The notes under the pieces are model-generated. The model did no database searches. It worked only from the letters and a program-made list of their open reading frames with translations, and had not been told where the DNA came from. The translations under genes were made by a program, and so were the position numbers. Shown here piece by piece: positions 1 to 8,718 of a stretch of DNA of 64,000 nucleotides. The stretch comes from Tritrichomonas musculus (lineage: Eukaryota; Parabasalia; Tritrichomonadida; Tritrichomonadidae): assembly GCA_039105265.1 (NCBI GenBank), contig JAPFFF010000003.1:8874501-8938500 (forward strand). The letters are read 5' to 3'. The stretch's first letter is position 1. The number at the start of each line of letters is the position of its first letter.

Positions 1-197
1 TGATTGAGTGAGCGGTGTAGAGTTGATGATGTTGACTTGATGATTGGGTCATGCACAACACACCCCTTATCTTCATATTTTGGGACTGTGGGTTTGGTAC
101 AACTCATAGTTCGCCTATTTCGCATGTGACGTTCCAGGTGATTGAAATACGTGAGCCCATTTGAATCTCTTAATACACGGCGTTCTTCATATGACAT
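1..197 (-). CDS. partial small hypothetical protein, homologue of the 75-aa protein at 43704
   Basis: On the minus strand an ATG at 195-197 opens a frame running off the left edge of the window. It encodes the same protein as the complete 75-aa gene at 43704-43931 of Mav-A2 (start MSYEERR, then a basic stretch rich in Arg and His). It is divergent from the coiled-coil gene at 232, with only 34 bases between the two starts. The function is not recognised. The match between two copies in the same context supports a real gene rather than chance. Confidence 0.55.
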   Translation of the reverse strand, partial: MSYEERRVLRDSNGLTYFNHLERHMRNRRTMSCTKPTVPKYEDKGCVVHDPIIKSTSSTLHRSLN

Positions 198-231
198 TTA
201 ATCTTGAAAAAACACTTTTTTTCATATCTAA
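198..231. promoter_or_regulatory. short divergent intergenic region with T-run and A-run
   Basis: Thirty-four bases separate two divergent starts. A run of A and a run of T lie about 10-20 bases before the respective ATGs, and both starts read AAATG. The same arrangement recurs at 43670-43703. It follows the T-run/AAATG pattern seen before most Mav-A genes, so a compact bidirectional promoter is inferred. Confidence 0.35.
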
Positions 232-465
232 ATGACTGAATTGGGAGAATACAAGAAGGAGATTCCAGAGCTTAAGCGCATCAAACACGATCTCAAGGAG
301 AAGTGCTATATGTATAAGGGCCACCTCAATAACATCAAAGGGGGTATGCTGGGTAGCAATGGACTAGCCGTTCGTGAATCACTGATTGAGGATATCAATA
401 GTCTGAAGGAGAAGGTCGCCAAACTCGAGAATGAGCTCGCTGAATTATCAAGCGATAACCGCTAA
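232..465 (+). CDS. small coiled-coil protein, 77 aa
   Basis: A highly charged helical protein: heptad-like Leu spacing in the last 35 residues (SLKEKVAKLENELAEL) and a Lys/Glu-rich N-terminal half. It is almost identical to 43436-43669 in Mav-A2, differing at the last residue. Upstream, a T-run precedes the AAATG start. It lies beside the integrase and, in Mav-A2, close to the capsid-side genes. I do not recognise a family; an oligomeric structural or scaffolding role would be a guess. Confidence 0.7.
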   Translation: MTELGEYKKEIPELKRIKHDLKEKCYMYKGHLNNIKGGMLGSNGLAVRESLIEDINSLKEKVAKLENELAELSSDNR

Positions 466-470
466 ATATG

Positions 471-603
471 GGGTCGACGGGATTTCCCGCAGACCCAGAT
501 TTCATGGAGATAACCACTAAATATGGGGTGTGGTAGAATTCTACCAGACCCAGATTTCATGGAGATAACCACTAATTTCCTGGAACAGCAATTTTGCTGT
601 CCC
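471..603. repeat. cluster of three hairpin-forming palindromes with 24-bp direct repeats
   Basis: Two GGGTC/GACCC-bounded inverted repeats (471-496, core ACGGGATTTCCCGC; 526-551, core GGTAGAATTCTACC) are each followed by an identical 24-bp spacer at 497-520 and 552-575. A third hairpin (582-603, stem ACAGCAA/TTGCTGT) lies before the integrase. The same palindromes occur at 11633, 18951, 28187, 35208 and 43405. They mostly sit at 3' ends of genes, which suggests RNA 3'-end or termination structures, or a small mobile repeat. Confidence 0.75.
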
Positions 604-616
604 GATTGAGACCACT

Positions 617-631
617 ATTTTTGCACATTAA
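617..631 (+). promoter_or_regulatory. T-run/AAATG upstream element of the integrase gene
   Basis: TTTTTGCA followed by a few bases and AAATG precedes the integrase start. The same string precedes the integrase of Mav-A2 (43324-43337, minus strand) and the genes at 18358 (minus) and 28782. It differs from the T. vaginalis initiator consensus known from host genes (TCAYTW), so it may be a promoter type belonging to the element. Confidence 0.35.
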
Positions 632-1858
632 ATGACCGACAACAGGAAATCGTTCAAGATATTCGACAATGAGTACAATTCGCTGCTCAAGTACCCATTC
701 AAATCCAAGATATCGAAATTGGACCCATCACAGTTCATCATCAACCCAGAAACTCATCATGAGCCATTCGTGAAGGACTTCAAATTGAAATCATGCAGTC
801 CCTATTCAAAACCGGATTTCTCATTGGAACCCGGATGCTGGGAAGTCGATTTGATGTTTGCGAATTACACCACAAGGGCTAATGGAACCGAGTCCGTGGT
901 AGTCCATGAAACCATTTACCTCATCATGGTGAATGTCAACACACGGTATCTAATTGTGGAACCGCTTAAGAACAGACTAGCTGATACCATCAAGACTGCA
1001 TACACCAAAATCATTCTTGAGAAATATGATGACTTCAAATTCAATACCATCAAATGCGATGGTGAGAATAACCTACTCAAAGTGCTTGATATACTTGGCC
1101 GCTACAATCCATCCAGAAATAAATATAGAGGTACCAAAAATGTGTTGATTGACCGCAATGCAGTGATTGTCGATAAATCCAAACACAACAACGCTCACAA
1201 AATCGTTGATGCAACCATCAGGACACTCCGTAATGCATTCGGTTTAGATAATCGTCGGATTGGAGACCCATACCTGATGCAACAGATGGTACACTTCTAT
1301 AACAACACACCACATCGGTCTCTACGAATGCCCAATCCCAATTATCCAGGTGATGGAACCCAATATGACCCGTATCTAGCAAGGGTACCAAAGTGGATAT
1401 ACTACACACCCAATCAAATGCAGCACAACCCAGATTTGGAATGGAGATACATCAGGGATTGCCAACGGCGGCTACGTCGAGTCAAAAATAATATGCAAAT
1501 GGGTGGACTACTGAGCTATCGCAAGGGCAATATCATATTGGTCCATTACGATACATCCAAAACTGAGAAGAAGCATGAGAAGCATAGGCGCATATTCAAT
1601 GAGATTGCCGAATTCATTAGATACCATAATGGGAACGTCGAATGCAAATTGCTGAAGCCATATCGTAGATTCCAGTTGAATGATGATAATCAAGCAGGAA
1701 CTGCGTTCTATGTACCGTATACCAAAACCAAAACTGGTCGAACGCCTAAGACTGATGATGAGCGAGCTACCGTAACTGTCCCCATTATGTATACCCGATT
1801 CGTGGCACCCAATTATGCATCACTAGGTGAAGACTATAAGCAGTACTTTGCTATCTAA
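632..1858 (+). CDS. retroviral-type DDE integrase (Maverick c-int), 408 aa
   Basis: The rve-type integrase that inserts Maverick DNA. The RNase H-like core shows a beta-strand D73 (WEVDLMF) and a second Asp D143 (IKCDGENN). At the usual Glu position the sequence reads AHKIVDATIRTLR, so D193 stands where family members carry Glu; Mav-A2 shares this. The motif HFYNNTPHRSL after the core is typical of the family. A C-terminal basic region (about 290-345, YRKGNIILVHYDTSK) resembles the SH3-like DNA-binding tail. No N-terminal HHCC zinc motif is visible; the first 30 residues instead resemble those of the HNH protein at 25900. The stop is three bases before the next gene, as if co-transcribed. Intact. 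Confidence 0.93.
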   Translation: MTDNRKSFKIFDNEYNSLLKYPFKSKISKLDPSQFIINPETHHEPFVKDFKLKSCSPYSKPDFSLEPGCWEVDLMFANYTTRANGTESVVVHETIYLIMVNVNTRYLIVEPLKNRLADTIKTAYTKIILEKYDDFKFNTIKCDGENNLLKVLDILGRYNPSRNKYRGTKNVLIDRNAVIVDKSKHNNAHKIVDATIRTLRNAFGLDNRRIGDPYLMQQMVHFYNNTPHRSLRMPNPNYPGDGTQYDPYLARVPKWIYYTPNQMQHNPDLEWRYIRDCQRRLRRVKNNMQMGGLLSYRKGNIILVHYDTSKTEKKHEKHRRIFNEIAEFIRYHNGNVECKLLKPYRRFQLNDDNQAGTAFYVPYTKTKTGRTPKTDDERATVTVPIMYTRFVAPNYASLGEDYKQYFAI

Positions 1859-1861
1859 TAA

Positions 1862-2194
1862 ATGCCAAAGCGCTATTTCCATACACAGACCACCGAGTTT
1901 AAGCTACCTGAGGACTTCATATATAGTCGCAATAAGAAGTACATCGTAGTGCAGTATGTGGGAGCTATCCTGAATAAGACCATCATCGGTGATTTGATGG
2001 TACACTCGGATATTGTTGAATTCGACCCATACTGTGACCACTTCATAATGCTAGCCAACAGACGGCAAACCAAGTATCGCAAATATGAGATGCTCAATAG
2101 GACCAAGCGGGATTTCAAAATATGGTTCACAGACCTGTATGGTAATGAGATAAAACCCGATGCATTCGTGCTATCCTGCTTGCTAATCTATTGA
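1862..2194 (+). CDS. conserved beta-rich protein, 110 aa, possible minor virion protein
   Basis: Near-identical to 41782-42114 (Mav-A2) and homologous to 25550-25882 (Mav-B), so it is conserved between two Maverick lineages. Shared features: start MPK.YF, a central hydrophobic strand pattern, and the C-terminal block KYE-x7-F+IWFTD followed by GNEIKPD and an alternating hydrophobic end. This looks like a small all-beta domain. In Mav-A it follows the integrase by 3 bases; in Mav-B it is divergent from the fibre gene. A minor capsid or fibre-associated role is inferred from conservation and strand pattern only; no family is recognised. Confidence 0.75.
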   Translation: MPKRYFHTQTTEFKLPEDFIYSRNKKYIVVQYVGAILNKTIIGDLMVHSDIVEFDPYCDHFIMLANRRQTKYRKYEMLNRTKRDFKIWFTDLYGNEIKPDAFVLSCLLIY

Positions 2195-2232
2195 CCACAG
2201 TATGGCCCATATAGGAGTTTATTTTTGGGTAA

Positions 2233-3594
2233 ATGAGTAGACATTATGATCATGCGACTAATACTCTCACGATAGAACCCGGACAATATGATAATTTAAA
2301 TAAAAACAATGCTATAGATCAAATAACTATTAGTCCAAATGGTCACACCATTTATATAATACCTCACGTGATAATACCACCACCATTTGTACGTAACTTC
2401 TTTGCTCGAAAAGAGCCTGATGAGGATGGCATTGGAATTAAGTCTATAAAATATTACTTCTGTTTGTCAAATTCGTATGATGCGGATTATATCTGGACTT
2501 GGGAAAACTCATTCGATAAAGATGTTGTTTATCTAGAGAAGTTCCCAGGGAAACGTCCAAAACGACTAACTGATAATATGAATATATGTTTGCCAGTTAA
2601 ATATTTCGAGGTAAACATTGTTAATAAAGTTCGGCTAACAGTTGGGCGGAGTAGCGACGTAGGATTTTATATCCCATTATTGGCTGAAGAGAGTGACCAA
2701 ATACCCACTGTGAATATTGTTCAAAACACTCGTGTATATCACAGCCCTAATAAGTCCAGACAAAGTGAGAAGAATATTGAGTTTGCATTTGCCAAAAAAC
2801 CCACAAATGCACCTCGTCCAAAACCCCTTCCACCACCACCAGGTGTAACGCCAATTACAACTGAACAACGTATTAATGATATACGCAAACAGCCCAAGGT
2901 TGATGGCAATGGTGTATATCGTTCGACGGATATTCGGCCTGCAACCGCACCAATTACTCTAGCTAAGAAAAATGGTGATAAGCAGGAATATCGCGTAAAA
3001 TATGAAACACAGTATGACCTGGTTAGAAATATTCGAAATAGACTACAGCAAAGCAAGCTCGATTTCGAGGCCATAAGTAATCCAAGCATACAATCATCAG
3101 CTAGGGTTCTAACACCAAACAAGAGTCAAAACCGAATTGCTAGCAAACCGCGTGATAGAATACGTGATACTCCAACACCATCCAAATCCAATTCGGTATC
3201 ATTTGGACCATCATTCAAAAACATCGGATTCCAGCCCAATAACTCCCAAAGTCTGCATATTGAGGACCTTGATAATAGTGAATCAACTGAAATATATCAG
3301 TTCATGGCACCTGAATCACCAATACAACCTATCCAACCACCTCCACATATATCATCTACTAGTGGTTCGTCATCACGTGGTTTGAATAGCAAGATACATA
3401 TTCCACCCAATATGATGCCTAGACCGTCATCAGCTAAGTCCAAAAATAGTAGTTCTAAAACCAGATCTGCTGCGAAGCCATCTACGGCAAAGCCTCCTGC
3501 TGTTAAGCCATCCGCACAACCGGTAATTAAATTCAAAGGGTTTGGGTTCCAAGGTTTTAACAAAGATAATGATATGGGTGATATCCCCGATTAA
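2233..3594 (+). CDS. proline/serine-rich virion-type protein, 453 aa
   Basis: The N-terminal 190 residues look globular and beta-rich; the rest is low-complexity Pro/Ser/Lys (PKPLPPPPG near 200, many SxKS repeats at the end). A segment shared with the Mav-A2 counterpart at 40702 (AKKNGDKQEY, then SVSFGPSF and a FMAPESP-like motif) shows the two are diverged versions of one gene. The N-terminal motif PGQY...NGHTIYI is matched by the detached 36-codon frame at 41647-41757. A T-run precedes the start. It is convergent with the repeat protein, two bases apart. Function unknown; probably structural. Confidence 0.7.
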   Translation: MSRHYDHATNTLTIEPGQYDNLNKNNAIDQITISPNGHTIYIIPHVIIPPPFVRNFFARKEPDEDGIGIKSIKYYFCLSNSYDADYIWTWENSFDKDVVYLEKFPGKRPKRLTDNMNICLPVKYFEVNIVNKVRLTVGRSSDVGFYIPLLAEESDQIPTVNIVQNTRVYHSPNKSRQSEKNIEFAFAKKPTNAPRPKPLPPPPGVTPITTEQRINDIRKQPKVDGNGVYRSTDIRPATAPITLAKKNGDKQEYRVKYETQYDLVRNIRNRLQQSKLDFEAISNPSIQSSARVLTPNKSQNRIASKPRDRIRDTPTPSKSNSVSFGPSFKNIGFQPNNSQSLHIEDLDNSESTEIYQFMAPESPIQPIQPPPHISSTSGSSSRGLNSKIHIPPNMMPRPSSAKSKNSSSKTRSAAKPSTAKPPAVKPSAQPVIKFKGFGFQGFNKDNDMGDIPD

Positions 3595-3596
3595 AT

Positions 3597-6500
3597 TCAT
3601 TCTTCTGCTTCTTGCTCAAACTCGTCTATGAAGTATTGTTTTACAGCATTTGTACGAGCCTCATCAGCTGATTGAGCTTTAGACTCCTTGTAATCAGCAT
3701 ATCCCCTATTCTTATAAATAGCTGCATCCATGTATTGGATGAGATTATTTTTGTACTGATCTCGATTAGCCTTCAAACGCTTCTTGTCTCCATAAACAGC
3801 AGTATTATATAACATTTGCAACCGATGTTGATGTTCCGAATTAGTAGGGTCTGTCTTCATACCATTTACGAATACAATATAAGCGAGTGTATTCAGGATA
3901 TATTTGAAACGTTTATCCCAGTTTTCCTCTTGAACCTTTGCTGTATTAGTAGTGAAATCAATATGCTTACTAATGACATTCTGAGTATCATCTTGAAGTT
4001 TTCCACCAACGTCTACATTATATTTCCCGGAATTGACCTTCTTATAAAGGAGCCAATCTGAATAAGCTATCTTCCGACCCGTACTAGCTTCAATAGCCTT
4101 TAGAGCTGGTTGATCATATAGTGTAGCAAACATTGCATTAGTACTAGTGAGATAATCTGTTAATTTCCTGAGTGGACCAACAGGCTTATAGTACTGATTC
4201 CAAAAGAAATGCCATATATGGGAGAACACAGATGCCCAATATGAATTTGGTGTTAATCGTTTACTTATTCTGGGTTTAGGTAATCCAACCTTTGAATAAG
4301 CATCCATCAGTTCACTCATTGCCTTCTTCGCCTCCAGATTATACTCACCAGCTTCCCAATTAACTTTATCAAGCGATTTCTGGAACATATCAGCCAACCA
4401 CGCATTAAATGGGTTCTGTTTACGAGCACTCTTTGTCGAGTATGTTGCAGCCCAAGCCTTCTTATATGGTGATGCTTGAACGAGTTGATATCCATTTATA
4501 ATGGCTGGACTGCCACGTTTATCAACAAGGACAATATCATCAACCTGGTCTCCATTAAGATCAGTAATGGAATTGCCTAATGGGTCTGCGGCGTTTGGTG
4601 GTAGTAATCTATATAAAGGTATTCCATCAGCATCGAGATGATTCTTGCAGTATTCATGTGCAGTATCTCTTCGAGCTGCATCTGGAATATATTTAATTCG
4701 ATAGTTCCCATTAATGATTAAGTCGAGGAAGTCACGTTTGTATTTAGATGTATCACGAACCTTTGATAAATTGTGTATTTTTAACTTATTCATTGCATCA
4801 GATACTTGTTCATAACCTTTACCTTTTCGGATTCCCGTGGTTCCACGTCTTTTGGCTTGGTATTCGGCTGCTAATTGTGAAGCGTCAAATGGGTTTTCTT
4901 GAGTTAGATCTTCTATGAATGATGATGTTCTATCATCAGGTTCACATCCACCAATATCATCATCTTCTGGTGTCGCGAGTTTATTTAAATTGTTAAGTGT
5001 ATCAGATCCTATAAAGGATGGTGCTTCTGCCATAGTTTCTTTAGGTGAAGAAAAAATGTTATTATTTGTATACTCGATTTCAGGGGATATATTTGTCATC
5101 GATTGAGATATCAATTGGGATGTCGCTTTGAATTCCGGTTCCTCCTCTTCCTCCTCGATATGTGGTTCCTCGATATGTGGTTCCTCGATATGTGGTTCCT
5201 CGATAGGGACTTCGCTAGGGACTTCGCTTGGATCTCCAGGGGCTACTACCTTGGGTACCGATCCAGGTATATCCCCTAATGGGATCTCCGAGGGTTCCTC
5301 AGGGGGTACTACGATAGGGACTTCGCTTGGATCTCCTTTGGGCTTCGCGATAGGGACTTCGCTTGGATCTCCTTGGGGTATCGATAGGGACTTCGCTTGG
5401 AGTTTCAAATATTGGTTCGGATATTGGAAGTAAGTCTTGGCATACATCGTAAGCCTTTTCTTCAACTCGTCAACCTGATCGTTACTACGAAAGTCTGTTT
5501 TAACCCAATTTTGCCTCATCTCATCGATCGCTTTTACTATCTCTTCGTCGTACAAGTCTGAATTATTGATGACTTGTATAATATTATTGATGATCGATTT
5601 TGATATATCGCATACAACCGATAAAAACTTAAGGAGCTTACGGTATCTGGGGTACTTGACTTCGCTATAATCATCATCATCATCATCATCACTTGAGTCT
5701 TCGCTTGGATCTCCTGAGGGTTCCGATCCTGGAATATCCCCTAATGACTTCTTTGGGGATTTCAGTAGGGATTTCCGTAGGGACTTCGCTTGGGGTTTCG
5801 GTTTGGGTTTCACGCTAGGGACTTCGCTTGGATCTCCTTGGGGTTCCTGTGGGGGATTCAAATATAGATCTAGTTCTTTGAGGAAAGTAGTGACATCAGT
5901 CATAATATGTTGCTTCCAATATTGGTCCCGACCAGGGTTAATATCATGACCTTTACTGGTGATAATCTCCCATTTGTGTTTCAGCCCCTTGATCACATTT
6001 AGTATCTTATCATTGTACGAATTTGGAATATTGATGACATGTATTAATTTATTGATGACTTCATCTGACACTCCGCATTCACTAGATAAATACTCAAGAA
6101 GCTTACGGTGTTGGACTTCAATACTATCCCCCACTTCGATGGGTTCCGCTTGGGACTTCGGTTGGGGTTTTGCTTGGGGTTCCGGTCCTGGAATATCCCC
6201 TAATGGCTTTGCTTTGGGTGGTACGATTGGATCTCCTTCGGGTTTCGGTTGGGGTTTCAAATATTTATTCGGATTTCTGAAATACATTGAAGCGCTCTGC
6301 TTAAGGAGGTTCTTCAAACTTGTAACTGACCTAGTATCATTTAAGTGGGTTCGTGCATAAGCTTTCCTCATATTATCGATTGCATTTACTATCGCATCGA
6401 CGTACAATTCTGGATTATTGATGACATGTGTCATATTAGTGATCCAATCATCTGACACTCCGCATTCACTAGATAAATACTCAAGAAGCTTACGGTGTTG

Positions 6501-8132
6501 GACGTCAATACTATCACCCTCTTTGATGGGTTCCGCTTTGGGTTCCGGTCCTGGGATATCCGCTAATGGCTTTGCTTTGGGTGGTACTTTGGGTTCCGCT
6601 TTGGGCTTTGCTTTGGACTTCGACTGGGACTTCGCTTGGGGTTCCGATCCTGGAATGTCCCCTAATGGTTCCGCTTTGGGCTTCGCTTTGGACTTCGACT
6701 GGGACTTCGACTGGGACTTCGCTTGGGGTTCCGATCCTGGAATGTCCCCTAATGGTTCCGCTTTGGGCTTCGCTTTGGACTTCGACTGGGGCTTCGGTTG
6801 GGGTTCCAAATATTTACGCAGGTCTCTGAAGAAAGTATCGACAATAGGTTTAAGTCTTGCTTTAATTTTTTCACGATCACGTTTCTTATTGTCGTATGCA
6901 TTCCAAATATCTATCATGCTACGCACTTCATTTACTAACTCCTCATTATACGCATCTGGATTAGTGATGACATGTTTCATATTAGTGATGTCTTCATCTG
7001 GTATACTGAAATATACACGTATAAATGTATAAAACTTAATGAATTCGCGGTTCGGGCCAGATTCGGGTTCAGGAATATTCCATAATGATTTCGATAGGGA
7101 CTTCGCTTGGTGTTCCTGCTTGGGTTCCGATCCTGGAATATCTCCTAATGGCTTTGCTTTGGACTTCGCTTTGGGTTCCGATCCTGGGATATCCCCTAAT
7201 GGTTCCGCTTTGGGTTTCGCTTTGGGTTTCGCTTGGGGTTTCAAATGTTTATGCAGACTATAACTCGCGAAGAAACCGGGAAAACTACCCAGTTTCAGAT
7301 CATCGAGTAAACTGGTCATATGAGGTACTATTGTACGCATCGGTTCGTGATCATAGAACACTTTTCTCAAGTTTCGGAGGAAATTTAGTATCTCATCATT
7401 ATACATATCTGGATTATTGATGACATGTACCATATTAGTGATGTATTCATCTGATATATTGTTGTCATGTAAAGCCATAAGAAGCTCACGATATGTGGGG
7501 TCCTTGGCTTTACCAACGATATTTATAATCTCTTGGGGTTGCAGATAAAAATCCGAATCTGTGAAGAACTCGTTGGCAAGAACATCAAGCCTATGCTTCA
7601 AATGATCAACCTGATAATTATTAGTAAAGTCAGTAATAGACTCCCAAGTACTTTTCAGGTTATTGAGTATATGTAATCCTTCTGGTTTGTAAGCATATGA
7701 ATTTTCGATACCCCATTTCAACTTTTGGATGACTTCATCTGGTGTATCACGACATTCACTAGATAAATACTCAAGGATCTTACGGTATGTCGGGTGTTGG
7801 GCTCTAGAAACAATCGCTTGGGCCCATAAATATGACTCTGTATTTTTGAAGTAAGTCGTGACATAATTCATAAGACTTTGCTTCAAACGTTCAACCTGAT
7901 TAGGATCATTAAAGTCAGTAGACTCCCAAGCGCGTTTCATCTCATCGATCGCATTTACTATCTCTGGTACATAGTCTTCTGTATAAGTGAGGACTTGTAT
8001 AATATTATTCACGACTTCATCTGATATACCACATTCACTATATAAAAACTTAATGACCTCACGGGTTGCGTGATCCTGGATAATTATACTCATTAAGAGC
8101 TCTAATCGGCTGAGGTACCAGATATGGTTCAA
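3597..8132 (-). CDS. multi-domain repeat protein, main part (1511 aa), N-terminus split off by a frameshift
   Basis: At least seven copies of a helical domain of about 100 residues (pattern YRKLLEYLSSECGVSDE, then VINNPxxYxDEIVNxI, W, LKxRL, YFxxPxxYLKPQ). They are joined by Lys/Pro/Glu linkers carrying PLGDIPGSEP repeats, and an Asp-rich stretch is present. The last 500 residues form a different region containing DLNGDQVDDIVLVD, a calcium-loop/FG-GAP-like motif, and NGYQLV. The C-terminal region is well conserved with 37458-40694; the repeat number is not. The real N-terminus is in 8059-8700, out of frame, so the annotated ATG is only the first in this frame. Probably a large virion structural protein; no family recognised. 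Confidence 0.75.
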   Translation of the reverse strand: MNHIWYLSRLELLMSIIIQDHATREVIKFLYSECGISDEVVNNIIQVLTYTEDYVPEIVNAIDEMKRAWESTDFNDPNQVERLKQSLMNYVTTYFKNTESYLWAQAIVSRAQHPTYRKILEYLSSECRDTPDEVIQKLKWGIENSYAYKPEGLHILNNLKSTWESITDFTNNYQVDHLKHRLDVLANEFFTDSDFYLQPQEIINIVGKAKDPTYRELLMALHDNNISDEYITNMVHVINNPDMYNDEILNFLRNLRKVFYDHEPMRTIVPHMTSLLDDLKLGSFPGFFASYSLHKHLKPQAKPKAKPKAEPLGDIPGSEPKAKSKAKPLGDIPGSEPKQEHQAKSLSKSLWNIPEPESGPNREFIKFYTFIRVYFSIPDEDITNMKHVITNPDAYNEELVNEVRSMIDIWNAYDNKKRDREKIKARLKPIVDTFFRDLRKYLEPQPKPQSKSKAKPKAEPLGDIPGSEPQAKSQSKSQSKSKAKPKAEPLGDIPGSEPQAKSQSKSKAKPKAEPKVPPKAKPLADIPGPEPKAEPIKEGDSIDVQHRKLLEYLSSECGVSDDWITNMTHVINNPELYVDAIVNAIDNMRKAYARTHLNDTRSVTSLKNLLKQSASMYFRNPNKYLKPQPKPEGDPIVPPKAKPLGDIPGPEPQAKPQPKSQAEPIEVGDSIEVQHRKLLEYLSSECGVSDEVINKLIHVINIPNSYNDKILNVIKGLKHKWEIITSKGHDINPGRDQYWKQHIMTDVTTFLKELDLYLNPPQEPQGDPSEVPSVKPKPKPQAKSLRKSLLKSPKKSLGDIPGSEPSGDPSEDSSDDDDDDDYSEVKYPRYRKLLKFLSVVCDISKSIINNIIQVINNSDLYDEEIVKAIDEMRQNWVKTDFRSNDQVDELKKRLTMYAKTYFQYPNQYLKLQAKSLSIPQGDPSEVPIAKPKGDPSEVPIVVPPEEPSEIPLGDIPGSVPKVVAPGDPSEVPSEVPIEEPHIEEPHIEEPHIEEEEEEPEFKATSQLISQSMTNISPEIEYTNNNIFSSPKETMAEAPSFIGSDTLNNLNKLATPEDDDIGGCEPDDRTSSFIEDLTQENPFDASQLAAEYQAKRRGTTGIRKGKGYEQVSDAMNKLKIHNLSKVRDTSKYKRDFLDLIINGNYRIKYIPDAARRDTAHEYCKNHLDADGIPLYRLLPPNAADPLGNSITDLNGDQVDDIVLVDKRGSPAIINGYQLVQASPYKKAWAATYSTKSARKQNPFNAWLADMFQKSLDKVNWEAGEYNLEAKKAMSELMDAYSKVGLPKPRISKRLTPNSYWASVFSHIWHFFWNQYYKPVGPLRKLTDYLTSTNAMFATLYDQPALKAIEASTGRKIAYSDWLLYKKVNSGKYNVDVGGKLQDDTQNVISKHIDFTTNTAKVQEENWDKRFKYILNTLAYIVFVNGMKTDPTNSEHQHRLQMLYNTAVYGDKKRLKANRDQYKNNLIQYMDAAIYKNRGYADYKESKAQSADEARTNAVKQYFIDEFEQEAEE

Positions 8133-8700
8133 TATCTTTGAATATGGGGATATACTGCTTAATCTTTTCCTTCACAATTTTTTCGTGAGCATCATCTGAT
8201 TTATAATAGTAGTATTTATCCCAAGCTTCAAACATCTCCTTGATTACCTGTTTTATCTCATCGCCGTACATGTCTGGCCTCTTGATGACATCTATCATAC
8301 CCTGGAAGATCTCTGTCATAATAGGGGTGTTGGTAAATGATATATCAGGGAGGCCAAACTCTGATGCGCTGAATTCAGTGGATAAAAACTTATAAAACCC
8401 CTCGGCTGAGAGATCCGGGGTTTTATACTGTGGGTCAATCAAATATTGGTTCAGATCTCTTAACTTGGATGCAGTACCATTAACAACACTATTTAAAGGT
8501 GGTTTACCATTTCTAGATGAATCGTACATGACTTTCAGTTCATCGAGTATTTCTTTTGCCTCTTCATTGAAGAATCTTGGATGATCGATGACATACAATA
8601 TATTATAGATGAGCCCATTTGGTACTTCACGTAAATTTAAATAAATAAGAAGCTCACGGGTTGTGCGATCCTGGACTTCCTTACTAATACGGCTAAGCAT
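8059..8700 (-). CDS. N-terminal part of the repeat protein, frame-shifted (213 aa)
   Basis: Starts MLSRISKEV, matching MLTRIDNEV at 37458 in Mav-A2, and holds two divergent copies of the helical repeat domain. Its frame overlaps that of 3597-8132 by 74 bases. Homology passes from one frame to the other near 8095-8105 (around PQPIRAL), so a one- or two-base indel has split a gene of roughly 1700 codons. The start lies 18 bases from the divergent fibre start. Either this copy is damaged or the sequence has an error there. Confidence 0.7.
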   Translation of the reverse strand: MLSRISKEVQDRTTRELLIYLNLREVPNGLIYNILYVIDHPRFFNEEAKEILDELKVMYDSSRNGKPPLNSVVNGTASKLRDLNQYLIDPQYKTPDLSAEGFYKFLSTEFSASEFGLPDISFTNTPIMTEIFQGMIDVIKRPDMYGDEIKQVIKEMFEAWDKYYYYKSDDAHEKIVKEKIKQYIPIFKDIEPYLVPQPIRALNEYNYPGSRNP

Positions 8701-8718
8701 ACCTTTATTTTATATTAA
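8701..8718. promoter_or_regulatory. 18-bp divergent spacer between repeat-protein and fibre genes
   Basis: The two large virion-type genes start back to back with only 18 AT-rich bases (TTTATTTTATATTAA) between the ATGs. The Mav-A2 counterpart at 37440-37457 is similar but has lost the fibre ATG. Any promoter must sit here or within the coding regions. Confidence 0.3.

Noticed and set aside
632-1858. LTR retrotransposon suggested by the integrase
   Set aside because: No reverse transcriptase, protease, gag or LTR; the linked PolB, ATPase and capsid genes identify Mavericks.
5128-7420. Several long plus-strand frames (e.g. 6418-7032) opposite the repeat protein
   Set aside because: They are antisense readings of the Lys/Pro/Glu linker repeats (Phe/Asp/Trp/Gly-rich) and have no counterpart in Mav-A2.
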